Below, piece by piece: positions 14,707 to 22,057 of a stretch of 30,966 bases of DNA; the first letter of the stretch is position 1, and the number at the start of each line of letters is the position of its first letter. The notes under the pieces are model-generated. The model saw only the letters and a program-made list of their open reading frames with translations. It was not told where the DNA came from and did not search any database. This stretch comes from JBNJGT01 sp964473285 (GTDB taxonomy: Archaea > Nanobdellota > Nanobdellia > Woesearchaeales > JACJVW01), in contig CAYYOI010000017.1 of NCBI GenBank assembly GCA_964473285.1, positions 1 to 30,966 of the forward strand, given 5' to 3'. A program made the translations under genes and the position numbers.

Positions 14707-15444
14707 TCAAAACATCCTGCTCAAGACATCCAGGGTAAAAAGCATTATTGCCTGCGCCTGTGACTGGGAAGGATAGAAAGCCTCCTCTTTCTTATGTACA
14801 GATGATATCCTTACCTGATTGATAAGATGGATCTGCTGGGTAAGCCCTGGATCAAAAGCAACATTCTTCTCTGAAAGTTTTGCGATCAGTTTCCCAAGGC
14901 CAATCCCCGGGTTCTTTTCAAGGATATCCTGTCCTGTAGCCTCAAAATATTTCCGATGCAGCGCAACCTCAATAACCCTCCCACACAGGATAACAACACT
15001 CCTGAAGCATCCTGCAGAAAAGCACTTGTGCATCTCCTTTATATCAAGGGTAACCTCATCACGTATGTCATAAGGCAGAGGCGGAATCTCAACATTATCT
15101 CCTGAAAGACCTCCAACAAGCCCTGCAAGCTCTTGTGCCCTGTCTGAAAGCGAATCATCAAGAGTCAATTTCGAGACAATTGCTTTGATCTCATCAATAA
15201 CCCTGGCATTATCTCCAAGATGACGCACAGAATCAAGCTGTGTTTGCTTTGTTTTCAATAGTTCTATGGTAGACTTCACCTGTCGGAACCGGTTTCCCTG
15301 CTTTTGATCCTTATAAGATAAAAAACTTTTAGGTTCACCCGCAGATAGATCAACACCCTTCACCAGGTCAGCCAGCCTTCCAACAAGAATCTTGAATTCA
15401 CGCATGATAGAAAGCGAAGCATCATTATTTTTAATTCTTTTCAA
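14707..15444 (-). CDS. HEPN-like (DUF4145-type) protein coupled to Nre
   Basis: The 245-aa protein has a coiled-coil-prone N-terminal half (1-115) and a C-terminal all-helical domain (125-245) that resembles HEPN/DUF4145. SVVILCGRVIEVALHRKYFE is followed by ILEKNPGIGLGKLIAKLSEK and a final helix starting RISSVH, an Rx4H motif (R212, H217) of the kind that forms the RNase site in active HEPN proteins. The first possible start is a TTG whose last two bases overlap the Nre stop (TTGA); an ATG 13 codons later (15405) is the alternative. The overlap suggests that it works with Nre. RNase activity is possible but not shown. Confidence 0.66.
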   Translation of the reverse strand: MKRIKNNDASLSIMREFKILVGRLADLVKGVDLSAGEPKSFLSYKDQKQGNRFRQVKSTIELLKTKQTQLDSVRHLGDNARVIDEIKAIVSKLTLDDSLSDRAQELAGLVGGLSGDNVEIPPLPYDIRDEVTLDIKEMHKCFSAGCFRSVVILCGRVIEVALHRKYFEATGQDILEKNPGIGLGKLIAKLSEKNVAFDPGLTQQIHLINQVRISSVHKKEEAFYPSQSQAQAIMLFTLDVLSRMF

Positions 15445-16640
15445 AAGAACGCGTTCAGTTTTGCCTGCGAATTCCTCTTACGAAGCAGGAGACTCTTCCC
15501 GGTAAAATCATGTATTCCAAACTTACGGGACAATAGCAACTCAGCATAACGAAGCATCAGCTCTTCACTAGAGAAATTTACAGGATCATTGGAAAGCGCT
15601 TTTCTTGTTGCCTCCCTGCATACCCAAACCCCCATAGGTGTCTCGTATTCATCAGTGATTATCCTATATACCAGGACCATTCCCTGCCTCTTCATTGACT
15701 TTAGTTTCTGCAGGATAGGTAACCTGCATGCATAATACCCTCCTGCACAATTCTCCGCATATTGTTTTCTTCCCTCATGACCTTCATGATCAGTCGAATA
15801 AGCAATCTCCCCTCCCAGGTTCCAGCCAGCCTTTGGTAGATATACCTCAAACAATTCATAGCTCCAGATATCAGGAAAAAGCATTATAAGATAATAATTG
15901 CCAAGGTGCCCCCCAAAATAAGCCTGGTAATCACATTGCTGATAATCCCTGATCTCATCCCTCAAGGTTTTTCCCATGTGATCATCCACAGCAGTGATGC
16001 TCCACCTTGTAGGCACGAGTTTTCTGTTCTTCTTCACGCCAACTGAACCAACAGAAAGGACTTTCATCAGAAAATGCTCGTCATAACCCTTCTTTTGCAG
16101 GATATCCAATGCATCAAATGCTTTCAGGTCTGTGTCAGATGATACCTTTTCAACATGTACAGGAATCCTCGGGTTTGAAGTCAGTTCTGCATTGCTTAAT
16201 TCACCTGAAGGCCCAAGAGGCGCAGCAGTGGAATCAACCTTATAACTGAATTTAACAGGCCCCTTCAAGGACACATCAATATCAACAGGCTTAGAAGCCA
16301 TCCCCACCTCCTGCACAAGATCCACAAACTTATTGGATTCAAGCACACCAACCTTAGCCCTTGAATTGATAAGTTCAGTCCTCATATCAAGGATTTTTGG
16401 TATAGAATAATTCTCCCTTGCCCAATACTTTGGTGCATCGTATTCCCATGCACCTTCCCTTTTTTCAGGAGGTGAAAGCACCCCAACACTGATATTTGGA
16501 TAGCCTACTCTCCCTATGAAAGGTGCGGGAGCAACTGACGAGATCTCAGATCCAACATCTGCCTTCTTGAGAGGCTTGGAAAAGATGCACCTCTTCCTGC
16601 AAAATCCCCTTCCCTTGCAACGCAGGCAGTCTAGCGCCAT
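15441..16640 (-). CDS. nreA: Archaeal DNA repair protein Nre with zinc finger and PCNA-binding tail
   Basis: The 399-aa protein has the Nre layout. A short N-terminal C4 zinc finger (C5, C8, C14, C18) is followed by a large alpha/beta core with the family segments FIGRVGYPNISVGVLSPPE and RWSITAVDDHMGKTL. At the very C-terminus is a canonical PIP box, QAKLNAFF, for binding the PCNA sliding clamp. Nre proteins are archaeal-specific and linked to DNA damage tolerance in Haloferax; their activity is not defined. The start overlaps the Cys-rich membrane protein by 10 bases, and the stop overlaps a TTG start of the HEPN-like gene, so the three genes form one unit. Confidence 0.9.
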   Translation of the reverse strand: MALDCLRCKGRGFCRKRCIFSKPLKKADVGSEISSVAPAPFIGRVGYPNISVGVLSPPEKREGAWEYDAPKYWARENYSIPKILDMRTELINSRAKVGVLESNKFVDLVQEVGMASKPVDIDVSLKGPVKFSYKVDSTAAPLGPSGELSNAELTSNPRIPVHVEKVSSDTDLKAFDALDILQKKGYDEHFLMKVLSVGSVGVKKNRKLVPTRWSITAVDDHMGKTLRDEIRDYQQCDYQAYFGGHLGNYYLIMLFPDIWSYELFEVYLPKAGWNLGGEIAYSTDHEGHEGRKQYAENCAGGYYACRLPILQKLKSMKRQGMVLVYRIITDEYETPMGVWVCREATRKALSNDPVNFSSEELMLRYAELLLSRKFGIHDFTGKSLLLRKRNSQAKLNAFF

Positions 16641-16963
16641 CTCCTTTTGACTGTCTTTTTTGAACCCTGGTAGATGACAACCTCTTCACTGTAAAGGTTC
16701 CTGAATAGCAGGAAAACAACCAAGACACCAAGTACCCCTCCTATCACATAGACTAGAGGATTAAGTGAACATTCATGGTTTTTTGCAGTCTCCCCCATTC
16801 CGCAAACCAGCTTTCCGCATTCATGGGGCAGGATTGCTTCATCAGGAGCACACGAGAGCTCATTGCACTCTCCATCTATACATTTTTCCCTGACATCACA
16901 GTCTGTATCGAAGTCGCATGCAAATGCAGCGCTGACCAATAATAATAAGATTATATATCTCAT
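16631..16963 (-). CDS. Cys-rich single-pass membrane protein
   Basis: This 110-aa protein has a signal peptide (about 1-15), an outside domain of about 50 residues with nine cysteines between positions 16 and 65 (including FDTDCDVREKCIDGEC), one membrane helix (about 70-87) and a short basic cytoplasmic tail (KKTVKRRWR). A cysteine immediately follows the hydrophobic stretch (AAFAC), so lipid attachment is conceivable, but the membrane helix makes it unnecessary. I do not recognise a specific family. It shares a midpoint TATA element with the divergent ThiI-like gene and overlaps the Nre start, so it is the first gene of the Nre unit. Confidence 0.75.
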   Translation of the reverse strand: MRYIILLLLVSAAFACDFDTDCDVREKCIDGECNELSCAPDEAILPHECGKLVCGMGETAKNHECSLNPLVYVIGGVLGVLVVFLLFRNLYSEEVVIYQGSKKTVKRRWR

Positions 16964-16981
16964 ACAGCAGAAAAATCCGAT

Positions 16982-16997
16982 AATCTTTAAATAGATT
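16982..16997. promoter_or_regulatory. Shared bidirectional TATA element (Cys-rich/Nre unit and ThiI-like gene)
   Basis: The 16-bp sequence aatctttaaatagatt has perfect 5-bp inverted arms (aatct, agatt) around an A/T core. It is centred exactly midway in the 52-bp gap, 26.5 nt from both start codons. No other TATA-like element is visible in the gap, so one element apparently serves both leaderless transcripts. Confidence 0.6.
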
Positions 16998-17015
16998 ACT
17001 GTAACACATTATCAC

Positions 17016-17603
17016 ATGAAAGGATTACTCCTCTTGAGTTCAGGTATCGACAGCCCTGTTGCAGGACACCTGATGAAAGAGAAAGGATGGGAGATAGAAG
17101 CCCTCACATTCATCACACAGGATGGGGACAAGGCTGAAACACTTGCAAGACACATGGGAATAGATCTTCACACCATCTCTTTAGCCCCTGCACTGGAAGC
17201 ATTCCGTGAATCCTCCTTAAGATGCATCTTCTGCAAACGCATGATGTACCGTCTTGCTTCCCGCATCGCAGAGGATTACGGACTAAAAAATCTCATAACA
17301 GGAGATTCCCTTGGCCAGGTTGCATCCCAGACCCTTACAAACCTTTCCATAACAAGCCAGGCAACCAAAAAGAATATCCTGCGGCCTTTGCTGGCCTTTG
17401 ACAAGACAGAGACCATAAAGAAAGCAAGGGAGATAGGAACATACAGCATATCCATCAGGAATGAGCCAAAATGCCCTTTTGTGCCCTCTAACCCCAAGAC
17501 AACAACAAAGATTCATGCCATCGAAAAGCAGGAAAGCCTGCTTGACATAGATGATCTCATCCAAAAAGCTCTAGAGACACACAAAATCAAAAGGATTAAA
17601 TAA
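17016..17603 (+). CDS. ThiI-like sulfurtransferase, PP-loop domain only
   Basis: The 195-aa protein matches the C-terminal PP-loop (AANH) domain of ThiI, which activates tRNA U8 with ATP for 4-thiouridine formation. Seen are the PP-loop SSGIDS (8-13), the ThiI signature GDSLGQVASQTLTNL (96-110), ILRPLLAFDK, and cysteines C70, C73 and C153; C153 lies where the ThiI C-terminal catalytic cysteine region would be. The N-terminal ferredoxin-like and THUMP domains that bind tRNA are missing, and no rhodanese domain is present. A separate THUMP protein may supply tRNA binding. The start is set by the midpoint TATA element 26 nt upstream. Confidence 0.82.
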   Translation: MKGLLLLSSGIDSPVAGHLMKEKGWEIEALTFITQDGDKAETLARHMGIDLHTISLAPALEAFRESSLRCIFCKRMMYRLASRIAEDYGLKNLITGDSLGQVASQTLTNLSITSQATKKNILRPLLAFDKTETIKKAREIGTYSISIRNEPKCPFVPSNPKTTTKIHAIEKQESLLDIDDLIQKALETHKIKRIK

Positions 17604-17609
17604 GGAGGT
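17604..17609 (+). promoter_or_regulatory. Shine-Dalgarno of the site-2 protease gene with unusually long spacing
   Basis: GGAGGT follows directly on the stop codon of the ThiI-like gene and ends 15 nt ahead of the ATG at 17625. This is longer than the usual 5-9 nt. I see no closer in-frame start, so either the spacing is tolerated or translation starts by another route. Confidence 0.5.
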
Positions 17610-17624
17610 TAGTATTGCAATTCC

Positions 17625-18800
17625 ATGCTCGACGCAATATTAGGTTATGAACACATAGGAACTATCCTTTTTTATTCAGTAGTCATACTTTTGCTCTATC
17701 TCAACCGTAAGAAATTCGAGTTCCAGGGAATCATAGCATTATATAAGACAAAGTTAGGCCTAAAGCAGATGGACAACTGGGCAAGAAAATACGGTTCAAT
17801 CATCAAGAAAGTGTCAGCTGTCGGTGTATGGGTAGGATACATTGTCCTTGTCCTTTCAGTTGCGCTTATTGCCCACGCTGCATTCCGCATGCTCATAAAG
17901 CCAATTGCTCTTGACGGAAGCCCCCTTGTGCTTCCAGGAGTGCCCATTGCAGGCACAGGAGGCGTAGTCTTTCCCTTGGTGATAGGCTGGATTGCTCTGT
18001 TCATAATAATCGTTGTCCACGAATTCTCCCACGGGATTGTCGCAAGAGCATACAACATAAAAGTCAAGTCATCAGGAATCATCTTCCTTGGCCCTATCCT
18101 TGGAGCCTTCGTCGAACCAGATGAAAAAAAACTTAACAAGAATAACCCCAAGGCAGCAAACCGCATCTTTGCAGCAGGCCCATGGTCTAATTTCATCCTC
18201 ACAATCATAATCCTCCTTGCCTCCCTCTTCATCCTGAGCCCTTTAGCCAAGGCAATAACAGAACCTGCAGGAGTCCAGGTCGAGACAGAAGAGGGTTTTC
18301 CTGCAGAATCAATACCTGAAGGAACAACCATCACCCAGGTGAATGGCAACTCTACCCTTGATATCAATTCCTTCATAGAAAACCTTGACGGATTGAAACC
18401 AAACCAGACTGTAATCCTTGCAAATGACGAGAATACCTACGAAATAAAAGCAACTGAAAGCCCACACAACAAGTCACAAGGATACCTGGGAGTATACCTT
18501 CAAGACAAGCGCACATCTCAATATGGGACGGCAGGCATGATAGGATATTCAATCCTCCACTGGCTCAATGAACTATTCTTCTGGGTCTGGTTCATAAGCC
18601 TGAACATCGGCATAATAAACCTATTCCCCATATTCATAACAGACGGTGCTCGTATGCTCCATATAACCCTCCATCGCTATATCAAAAACCAAAAACAGGC
18701 AGAAAAGATATGGGTCAACATCAACAAGATCTGCCTCATACTATTATTGATGATAGTATTCATCCCTGTGGGGAAGAGCATTTTTCTTATGTTCACATAG
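17625..18800 (+). CDS. Site-2 protease family zinc metalloprotease (M50) with PDZ domain
   Basis: The 391-aa polytopic protein has the M50 zinc site HEFSH (132-136) and the third-ligand motif NLFPIFITDGARM (332-344, D340). Between them lies a PDZ-like domain (about 215-290) containing AESIPEGTTITQVNGNSTLD. A GPILGAFVEPD segment follows the first catalytic helix. Site-2 proteases cut membrane-anchored regulators within the bilayer. The layout is that of archaeal RseP/S2P proteins. It follows the ThiI-like gene by 21 nt with a Shine-Dalgarno and is probably co-transcribed, though the functions look unrelated. No candidate membrane-bound anti-sigma-like substrate is adjacent. Confidence 0.92.
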   Translation: MLDAILGYEHIGTILFYSVVILLLYLNRKKFEFQGIIALYKTKLGLKQMDNWARKYGSIIKKVSAVGVWVGYIVLVLSVALIAHAAFRMLIKPIALDGSPLVLPGVPIAGTGGVVFPLVIGWIALFIIIVVHEFSHGIVARAYNIKVKSSGIIFLGPILGAFVEPDEKKLNKNNPKAANRIFAAGPWSNFILTIIILLASLFILSPLAKAITEPAGVQVETEEGFPAESIPEGTTITQVNGNSTLDINSFIENLDGLKPNQTVILANDENTYEIKATESPHNKSQGYLGVYLQDKRTSQYGTAGMIGYSILHWLNELFFWVWFISLNIGIINLFPIFITDGARMLHITLHRYIKNQKQAEKIWVNINKICLILLLMIVFIPVGKSIFLMFT

Positions 18801-18801
18801 A

Positions 18802-18811
18802 TTTATATATT
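18802..18811 (+). promoter_or_regulatory. TATA-like box of the Cys-repeat membrane protein gene
   Basis: The sequence tttatatatt is centred about 26 nt ahead of the GTG at 18832 and begins just after the stop codon of the site-2 protease gene. It supports a leaderless GTG start. Confidence 0.55.
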
Positions 18812-18831
18812 TCAAAGGTTCTAAAAGACCT

Positions 18832-19218
18832 GTGGAGACATCTGATACTTTTATCGACTCGATCCTAAAAGAGGATGATAAGCCCAAAAGACGAAAAGGC
18901 CTGATCATAATGATAATTCTTTACATAATTGTTGCTGCCATCATTAGCCATGTCTTCTTCAGGGATTTTGGGGTTTACGCCCATATCAAAAACTCAGGCA
19001 GTGATCCAATAAAAAGATGCAATCTTCTTAATGAAACTGAACAGATTTCCTGCCATCAGAAATACATCCAGAATACCACTAAGACAAGCCTATGCAGGAA
19101 AGTGCATGCCTCACTAAAAGATACGTGCTATACCCAGGTCGCAATAAACACAGGCAACAAAGAAGCATGCACCTATATTACCGACATAAACTCCCGTGTT
19201 GCCTGCAAACAAATTTAA
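18832..19218 (+). CDS. Single-pass membrane protein with regular cysteine repeats, GTG start
   Basis: This 128-aa protein has a short cytoplasmic N-terminus (1-22), one membrane helix (about 23-43) and an outside domain with six cysteines at 63, 74, 88, 99, 113 and 125. The spacing alternates 11 and 14 residues (last gap 12), so the domain is about two and a half copies of a 25-residue unit of the type C-x10-C-x13. Paired disulfides or a small helical repeat are likely. Function is unknown; I know of similar Cys-repeat proteins in DPANN genomes only as hypotheticals. The GTG start is supported by a TATA-like box at the usual spacing. Confidence 0.72.
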   Translation: METSDTFIDSILKEDDKPKRRKGLIIMIILYIIVAAIISHVFFRDFGVYAHIKNSGSDPIKRCNLLNETEQISCHQKYIQNTTKTSLCRKVHASLKDTCYTQVAINTGNKEACTYITDINSRVACKQI

Positions 19219-19219
19219 A
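19212..19219 (+). promoter_or_regulatory. TATA-like box of the TrmJ-like gene
   Basis: The octamer aatttaaa lies across the stop codon of the preceding gene and is centred about 26 nt ahead of the ATG at 19241. It supports that start over a GTG at 19196. Confidence 0.55.
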
Positions 19220-19240
19220 TGCTTCACACTTCTCCGCTAT

Positions 19241-19912
19241 ATGCTCTCCATCATATTAAAAGAGCCTGAGAACCCTGGAAACATTGGAGCAATAGCAAGG
19301 GTAATGGGAAATTTTGGCATACAACAGCTCTACCTCATAGATCCGGTCTGCGACCATCTTTGTGAAGAAGCCATTTGCAGGGCAAAACACGCAAAAGACA
19401 TCCTTTCTGAAGCCATAATAACCAAAAGACCTCCCTGTGACATCATTGTCGGTACAACCGCAAAAAAAGGTTCTGACAAGAATATCAACCGCGTATCACT
19501 TGAGCCTGCTGAACTTGCAAGAAAGGCAGCGCTCCATAAAGGAGAGATGGGCATACTTCTTGGCAGGGAAAGCACAGGCCTAACCAACAAAGAACTTGAA
19601 CAATGCGATTTCACAGTATCAATACCCTCCTGCACAGCTTATCCCACCCTAAACATCTCCCATGCCTGCTCAATCCTGTGCTATGAGCTCACAAAAGAAA
19701 AGAACCACCACAGATTCGAGCTACCGGACAAATCAGAAAAAGATACCCTTCTCATGGGTTTTGATTCACTCCTTGACGATCTGGACTTCATGACAGAAGA
19801 AAGGCGCAGAACACAAAAAAGATTCTGGAAGAGATTCCTTACAAAGAACTTCATGACCAAGCAGGAACTCTACATAATCCTGGGTTTCCTCAAGCAGGTC
19901 AGGAGGAAGTGA
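19241..19912 (+). CDS. trmJ: SpoU/TrmH-family 2'-O-methyltransferase, TrmJ-like
   Basis: The 223-aa protein has all three SPOUT knot motifs: EPENPGNIGAIARVMGNFG (8-26), MGILLGRESTGLTNKEL (about 100-116) and SIPSCTAYPTLNISHAC (about 124-141). The C-terminal helical extension (EERRRTQKRFWKRFL to ILGFLKQVRR) resembles that of TrmJ, which methylates the 2'-OH of position 32 in tRNA. The target nucleotide in this organism is inferred. The start at 19241 was chosen because the TATA-like box lies 26 nt upstream and the protein then begins directly with the first strand. The last 14 bases overlap the convergent PadR-like gene. Confidence 0.83.
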   Translation: MLSIILKEPENPGNIGAIARVMGNFGIQQLYLIDPVCDHLCEEAICRAKHAKDILSEAIITKRPPCDIIVGTTAKKGSDKNINRVSLEPAELARKAALHKGEMGILLGRESTGLTNKELEQCDFTVSIPSCTAYPTLNISHACSILCYELTKEKNHHRFELPDKSEKDTLLMGFDSLLDDLDFMTEERRRTQKRFWKRFLTKNFMTKQELYIILGFLKQVRRK

Positions 19913-20210
19913 AATAATCCTTTACCCTCTGGTCCCCCCTGGGGTTTGCATTCTTCCCAAGTGCATAATACGTCTTCTCAGCACTATTCCCCCAACTGTA
20001 TTCTCCTTCTTCCCGCTCTACCCTGTCGATCCTGAACTCCTCTAAATCCAGTCCCTTCTTCAGGTGATAATAAAACAGGCGACGCGTCACTTTGGGAAAT
20101 ATATCAAGATATATCTTAGCCAGTTCATAACCATAAGCACTTCCCTTAACTGCAAGGATCTCGATCATGTTCATCCTGACCTGACTGAAATTCGGTCGTC
20201 CTCTGCCCAT
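19899..20210 (-). CDS. PadR-like winged-helix transcriptional regulator
   Basis: The 103-aa protein consists of one winged-helix domain with a short tail. SQVRMNMIEILAVKGSAYGYEL starts helix 1 and the turn, and IFPKVTRRLFYYHLKKGLDL fits a recognition helix; the YGYEL and YYHLKKG segments are typical of PadR-like archaeal regulators. No effector-binding or membrane domain is present. The ATG at 20210 was chosen because the shared TATA element lies 26 nt upstream; the frame remains open 18 codons further, across the promoter. It diverges from the coiled-coil gene at 20263 over a 52-bp gap and so probably regulates itself and that unit. Confidence 0.75.
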   Translation of the reverse strand: MGRGRPNFSQVRMNMIEILAVKGSAYGYELAKIYLDIFPKVTRRLFYYHLKKGLDLEEFRIDRVEREEGEYSWGNSAEKTYYALGKNANPRGDQRVKDYFTSS

Positions 20211-20231
20211 TTTACTTATTAAAAAAAAAAC

Positions 20232-20241
20232 ATTTATATAA
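20232..20241. promoter_or_regulatory. Shared bidirectional TATA element (PadR-like gene and coiled-coil gene)
   Basis: The sequence atttatataa lies exactly midway in the 52-bp gap, centred 26.5 nt from the start codons at 20210 and 20263. On the PadR side it is followed by a run of eleven A residues (20220-20230). It is the only TATA-like element in the gap. Confidence 0.62.
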
Positions 20242-20262
20242 CTTTGCCAAGACTTAACTTCC

Positions 20263-20628
20263 ATGAGCCTGATCCAACAAGGTGTAACACAAATCCTAAA
20301 TACTTACAAGGAACTGCTAAACACAATCGAGAAAAGGGACAGTGAGAAATTCAGTGACTGCATAATCCAGCTCGATGCCCTTATAAATCAACAGATGCAA
20401 AACATAGACGAAGAGATGCAAAGCACTCATGCCCTGAGAAAACGCACAGTTGAATTCGTCGAACAGCTGAACAAGTGCAAGAATCTTGTTGCCAAAGGCT
20501 CAGGTGCTTCATTTGACTCAAACTTCGATAATCTCGAAGAAGGGATCCTTGAAGCATCCAAGACCATATTTTTATTGGAATACGAATTGAAACAATGTCG
20601 GCCAGAATCAGATCTGCTAAAGGATTAG
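20263..20628 (+). CDS. Helical coiled-coil protein of unknown function
   Basis: This 121-aa protein appears to be fully helical and coiled-coil-like, with three helices separated near residues 40 and 85 and two cysteines (C30 and C67) in its first 70 residues. It has no signal peptide or membrane segment and no motif I recognise. It begins the unit that continues with a membrane protein and a Trm-G10-like methyltransferase, and it faces the PadR-like gene across a shared promoter. Its 3' end overlaps the next gene by 34 bases, an unusually long overlap. Confidence 0.68.
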   Translation: MSLIQQGVTQILNTYKELLNTIEKRDSEKFSDCIIQLDALINQQMQNIDEEMQSTHALRKRTVEFVEQLNKCKNLVAKGSGASFDSNFDNLEEGILEASKTIFLLEYELKQCRPESDLLKD

Positions 20629-21182
20629 ACATCCGAAGGATCCTTATAGTCTTCATAATAGCTATACTCTTCACCTTTCTTGTATTCCAGAGCATATTCG
20701 CAGTAAACCTGCGCCCTGAATATAACGATTTCTGTGACAACCGGCTCCAAAAGCCTATAGCAACTACAGATACTGAATGCGAATCAATTAACGTGTCAGT
20801 TGAAGACAGGCAATCCTGCAATGATAAGGACGGAAACATACAATATGATTATAACTCCAACGGCTGTCCTGTTTCTTATTACTGTGAGACCTGCTCCCAG
20901 GAATATAGTGAGGCCCGGGAAAAATACAACATGAATGTATTCCTTATCTCAGCAATCATAGGATTGATTGCAATCGTACTGGCTCTTTACCTTCCAACAA
21001 AAGAAGAACTAAATGAATGGATCGCCACAGGCTTCATGCTTGGAGGCCTCCTTACAATCTTTTTCGGAACATTTGCCTATATATGGGATATAGGTGAGAT
21101 CGGAAGATTCATCCGCCCGCTTGTTTTCTTACTGGAGATAGTGATTATAATCTTTGTCGCATATAAGAAACTGAAAGAATGA
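20595..21182 (+). CDS. Polytopic membrane protein with Cys-rich outside domain
   Basis: The 195-aa protein has a first membrane helix (about 15-37), an outside domain with six cysteines (C47, C62, C75, C91, C97, C100) and two or three further membrane helices (about 113-133, 145-164 and 173-190). The outside region probably holds disulfides. I do not recognise a family. The start lies 34 bases inside the preceding gene; no later methionine precedes the first membrane helix, so the overlap is hard to avoid. The stop overlaps the next ATG (ATGA, 21179-21182), so translation is coupled to the methyltransferase gene. Confidence 0.72.
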   Translation: MSARIRSAKGLDIRRILIVFIIAILFTFLVFQSIFAVNLRPEYNDFCDNRLQKPIATTDTECESINVSVEDRQSCNDKDGNIQYDYNSNGCPVSYYCETCSQEYSEAREKYNMNVFLISAIIGLIAIVLALYLPTKEELNEWIATGFMLGGLLTIFFGTFAYIWDIGEIGRFIRPLVFLLEIVIIIFVAYKKLKE

Positions 21183-22057
21183 TTCTTGTTTTATCTAAAG
21201 AATACATCTCTCTTGCAAGAGCTGAAGCCGAGACCCTTATGGGCAAAGGTGAATTGCATGACAACATTCTCAATGTACCCTCAAACAGGATTTATCCTCT
21301 TGCATATACAAAAGAGTTCCACCAGCACCTTTTTACCTGCAAAAGATTAGGACAACTGGAAGAATACGACTGGGAATCAATAATAAAAGGAAGCTACCGT
21401 GTTACAGGGAAAAACCAAAAGCAGGCAGCTGCAATCATCTGGCAAAGCCTCAAGAAGCCAGTTGTGGACCTTGAGAACGCTAGAACAGACATACATATAA
21501 TAGGAGAAGGTCCTTTCTTTGTAACAAAACTGATCAAAAAGAACAATGAAGATTTCAACGCCCGAAAACCACATAACAGACCTTCATCACTTCCTATATC
21601 CCTTCATCCAAAACTTGCAAGATGTATGGTAAACCTTACTGGCTGCAGGGAAGGAACCATATATGACCCTTTTTGCGGTACAGGCGGACTTCTTATTGAA
21701 GCAGGATTATCAGGCAGGAAATGCAGCGGTTCAGACATAGACCCTATCATGATACGGCGCTGCAGGGAGAATCTCAATCATTACCTGGTCCCTGCCACAC
21801 TGAAAGCCAAAGACATAATGAAAATCAAGAAAAAGTACCGCTACATAGTTGCTGACCTTCCCTATTTCAGGAACACCAGAAAAATTAAGCATACCTACTC
21901 AGAATTGATCCAGGCAATCAGTAATATATTGGTGAAAAGAGCAGTCATAGCAATCCCTCACACCGCAAAAATTAGGGCAGATCTGCATCAAAGACATGAA
22001 TTCATATACTATATCCATAAGACTCTCTCAAAAAAGATCCTGGTCCTAGATAAGTGA
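21179..22057 (+). CDS. Trm-G10/Trm11-family tRNA guanosine-N2 methyltransferase
   Basis: The 292-aa protein has an N-terminal THUMP-like tRNA-binding region (about 40-120) and a Rossmann methyltransferase domain (130-292). RPSSLPISLHPKLARCMVNL introduces the domain, DPFCGTGGLLIEAGL (163-177) is the SAM-binding motif, and GSDIDP binds the ribose. The catalytic motif IV reads ADLPYF (225-230) where the family normally has DPPY. The likely reaction is N2-methylation of G10 in tRNA. It ends the unit started at 20263 and overlaps the convergent gene by 12 bases. Confidence 0.82.
   Translation: MILVLSKEYISLARAEAETLMGKGELHDNILNVPSNRIYPLAYTKEFHQHLFTCKRLGQLEEYDWESIIKGSYRVTGKNQKQAAAIIWQSLKKPVVDLENARTDIHIIGEGPFFVTKLIKKNNEDFNARKPHNRPSSLPISLHPKLARCMVNLTGCREGTIYDPFCGTGGLLIEAGLSGRKCSGSDIDPIMIRRCRENLNHYLVPATLKAKDIMKIKKKYRYIVADLPYFRNTRKIKHTYSELIQAISNILVKRAVIAIPHTAKIRADLHQRHEFIYYIHKTLSKKILVLDK

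Noticed and set aside
17696..18376. 226-codon frame opposite to the site-2 protease gene
   Set aside because: The plus-strand gene has intact zinc motifs and continuous homology features; the opposite frame has unnatural composition and no start signals.
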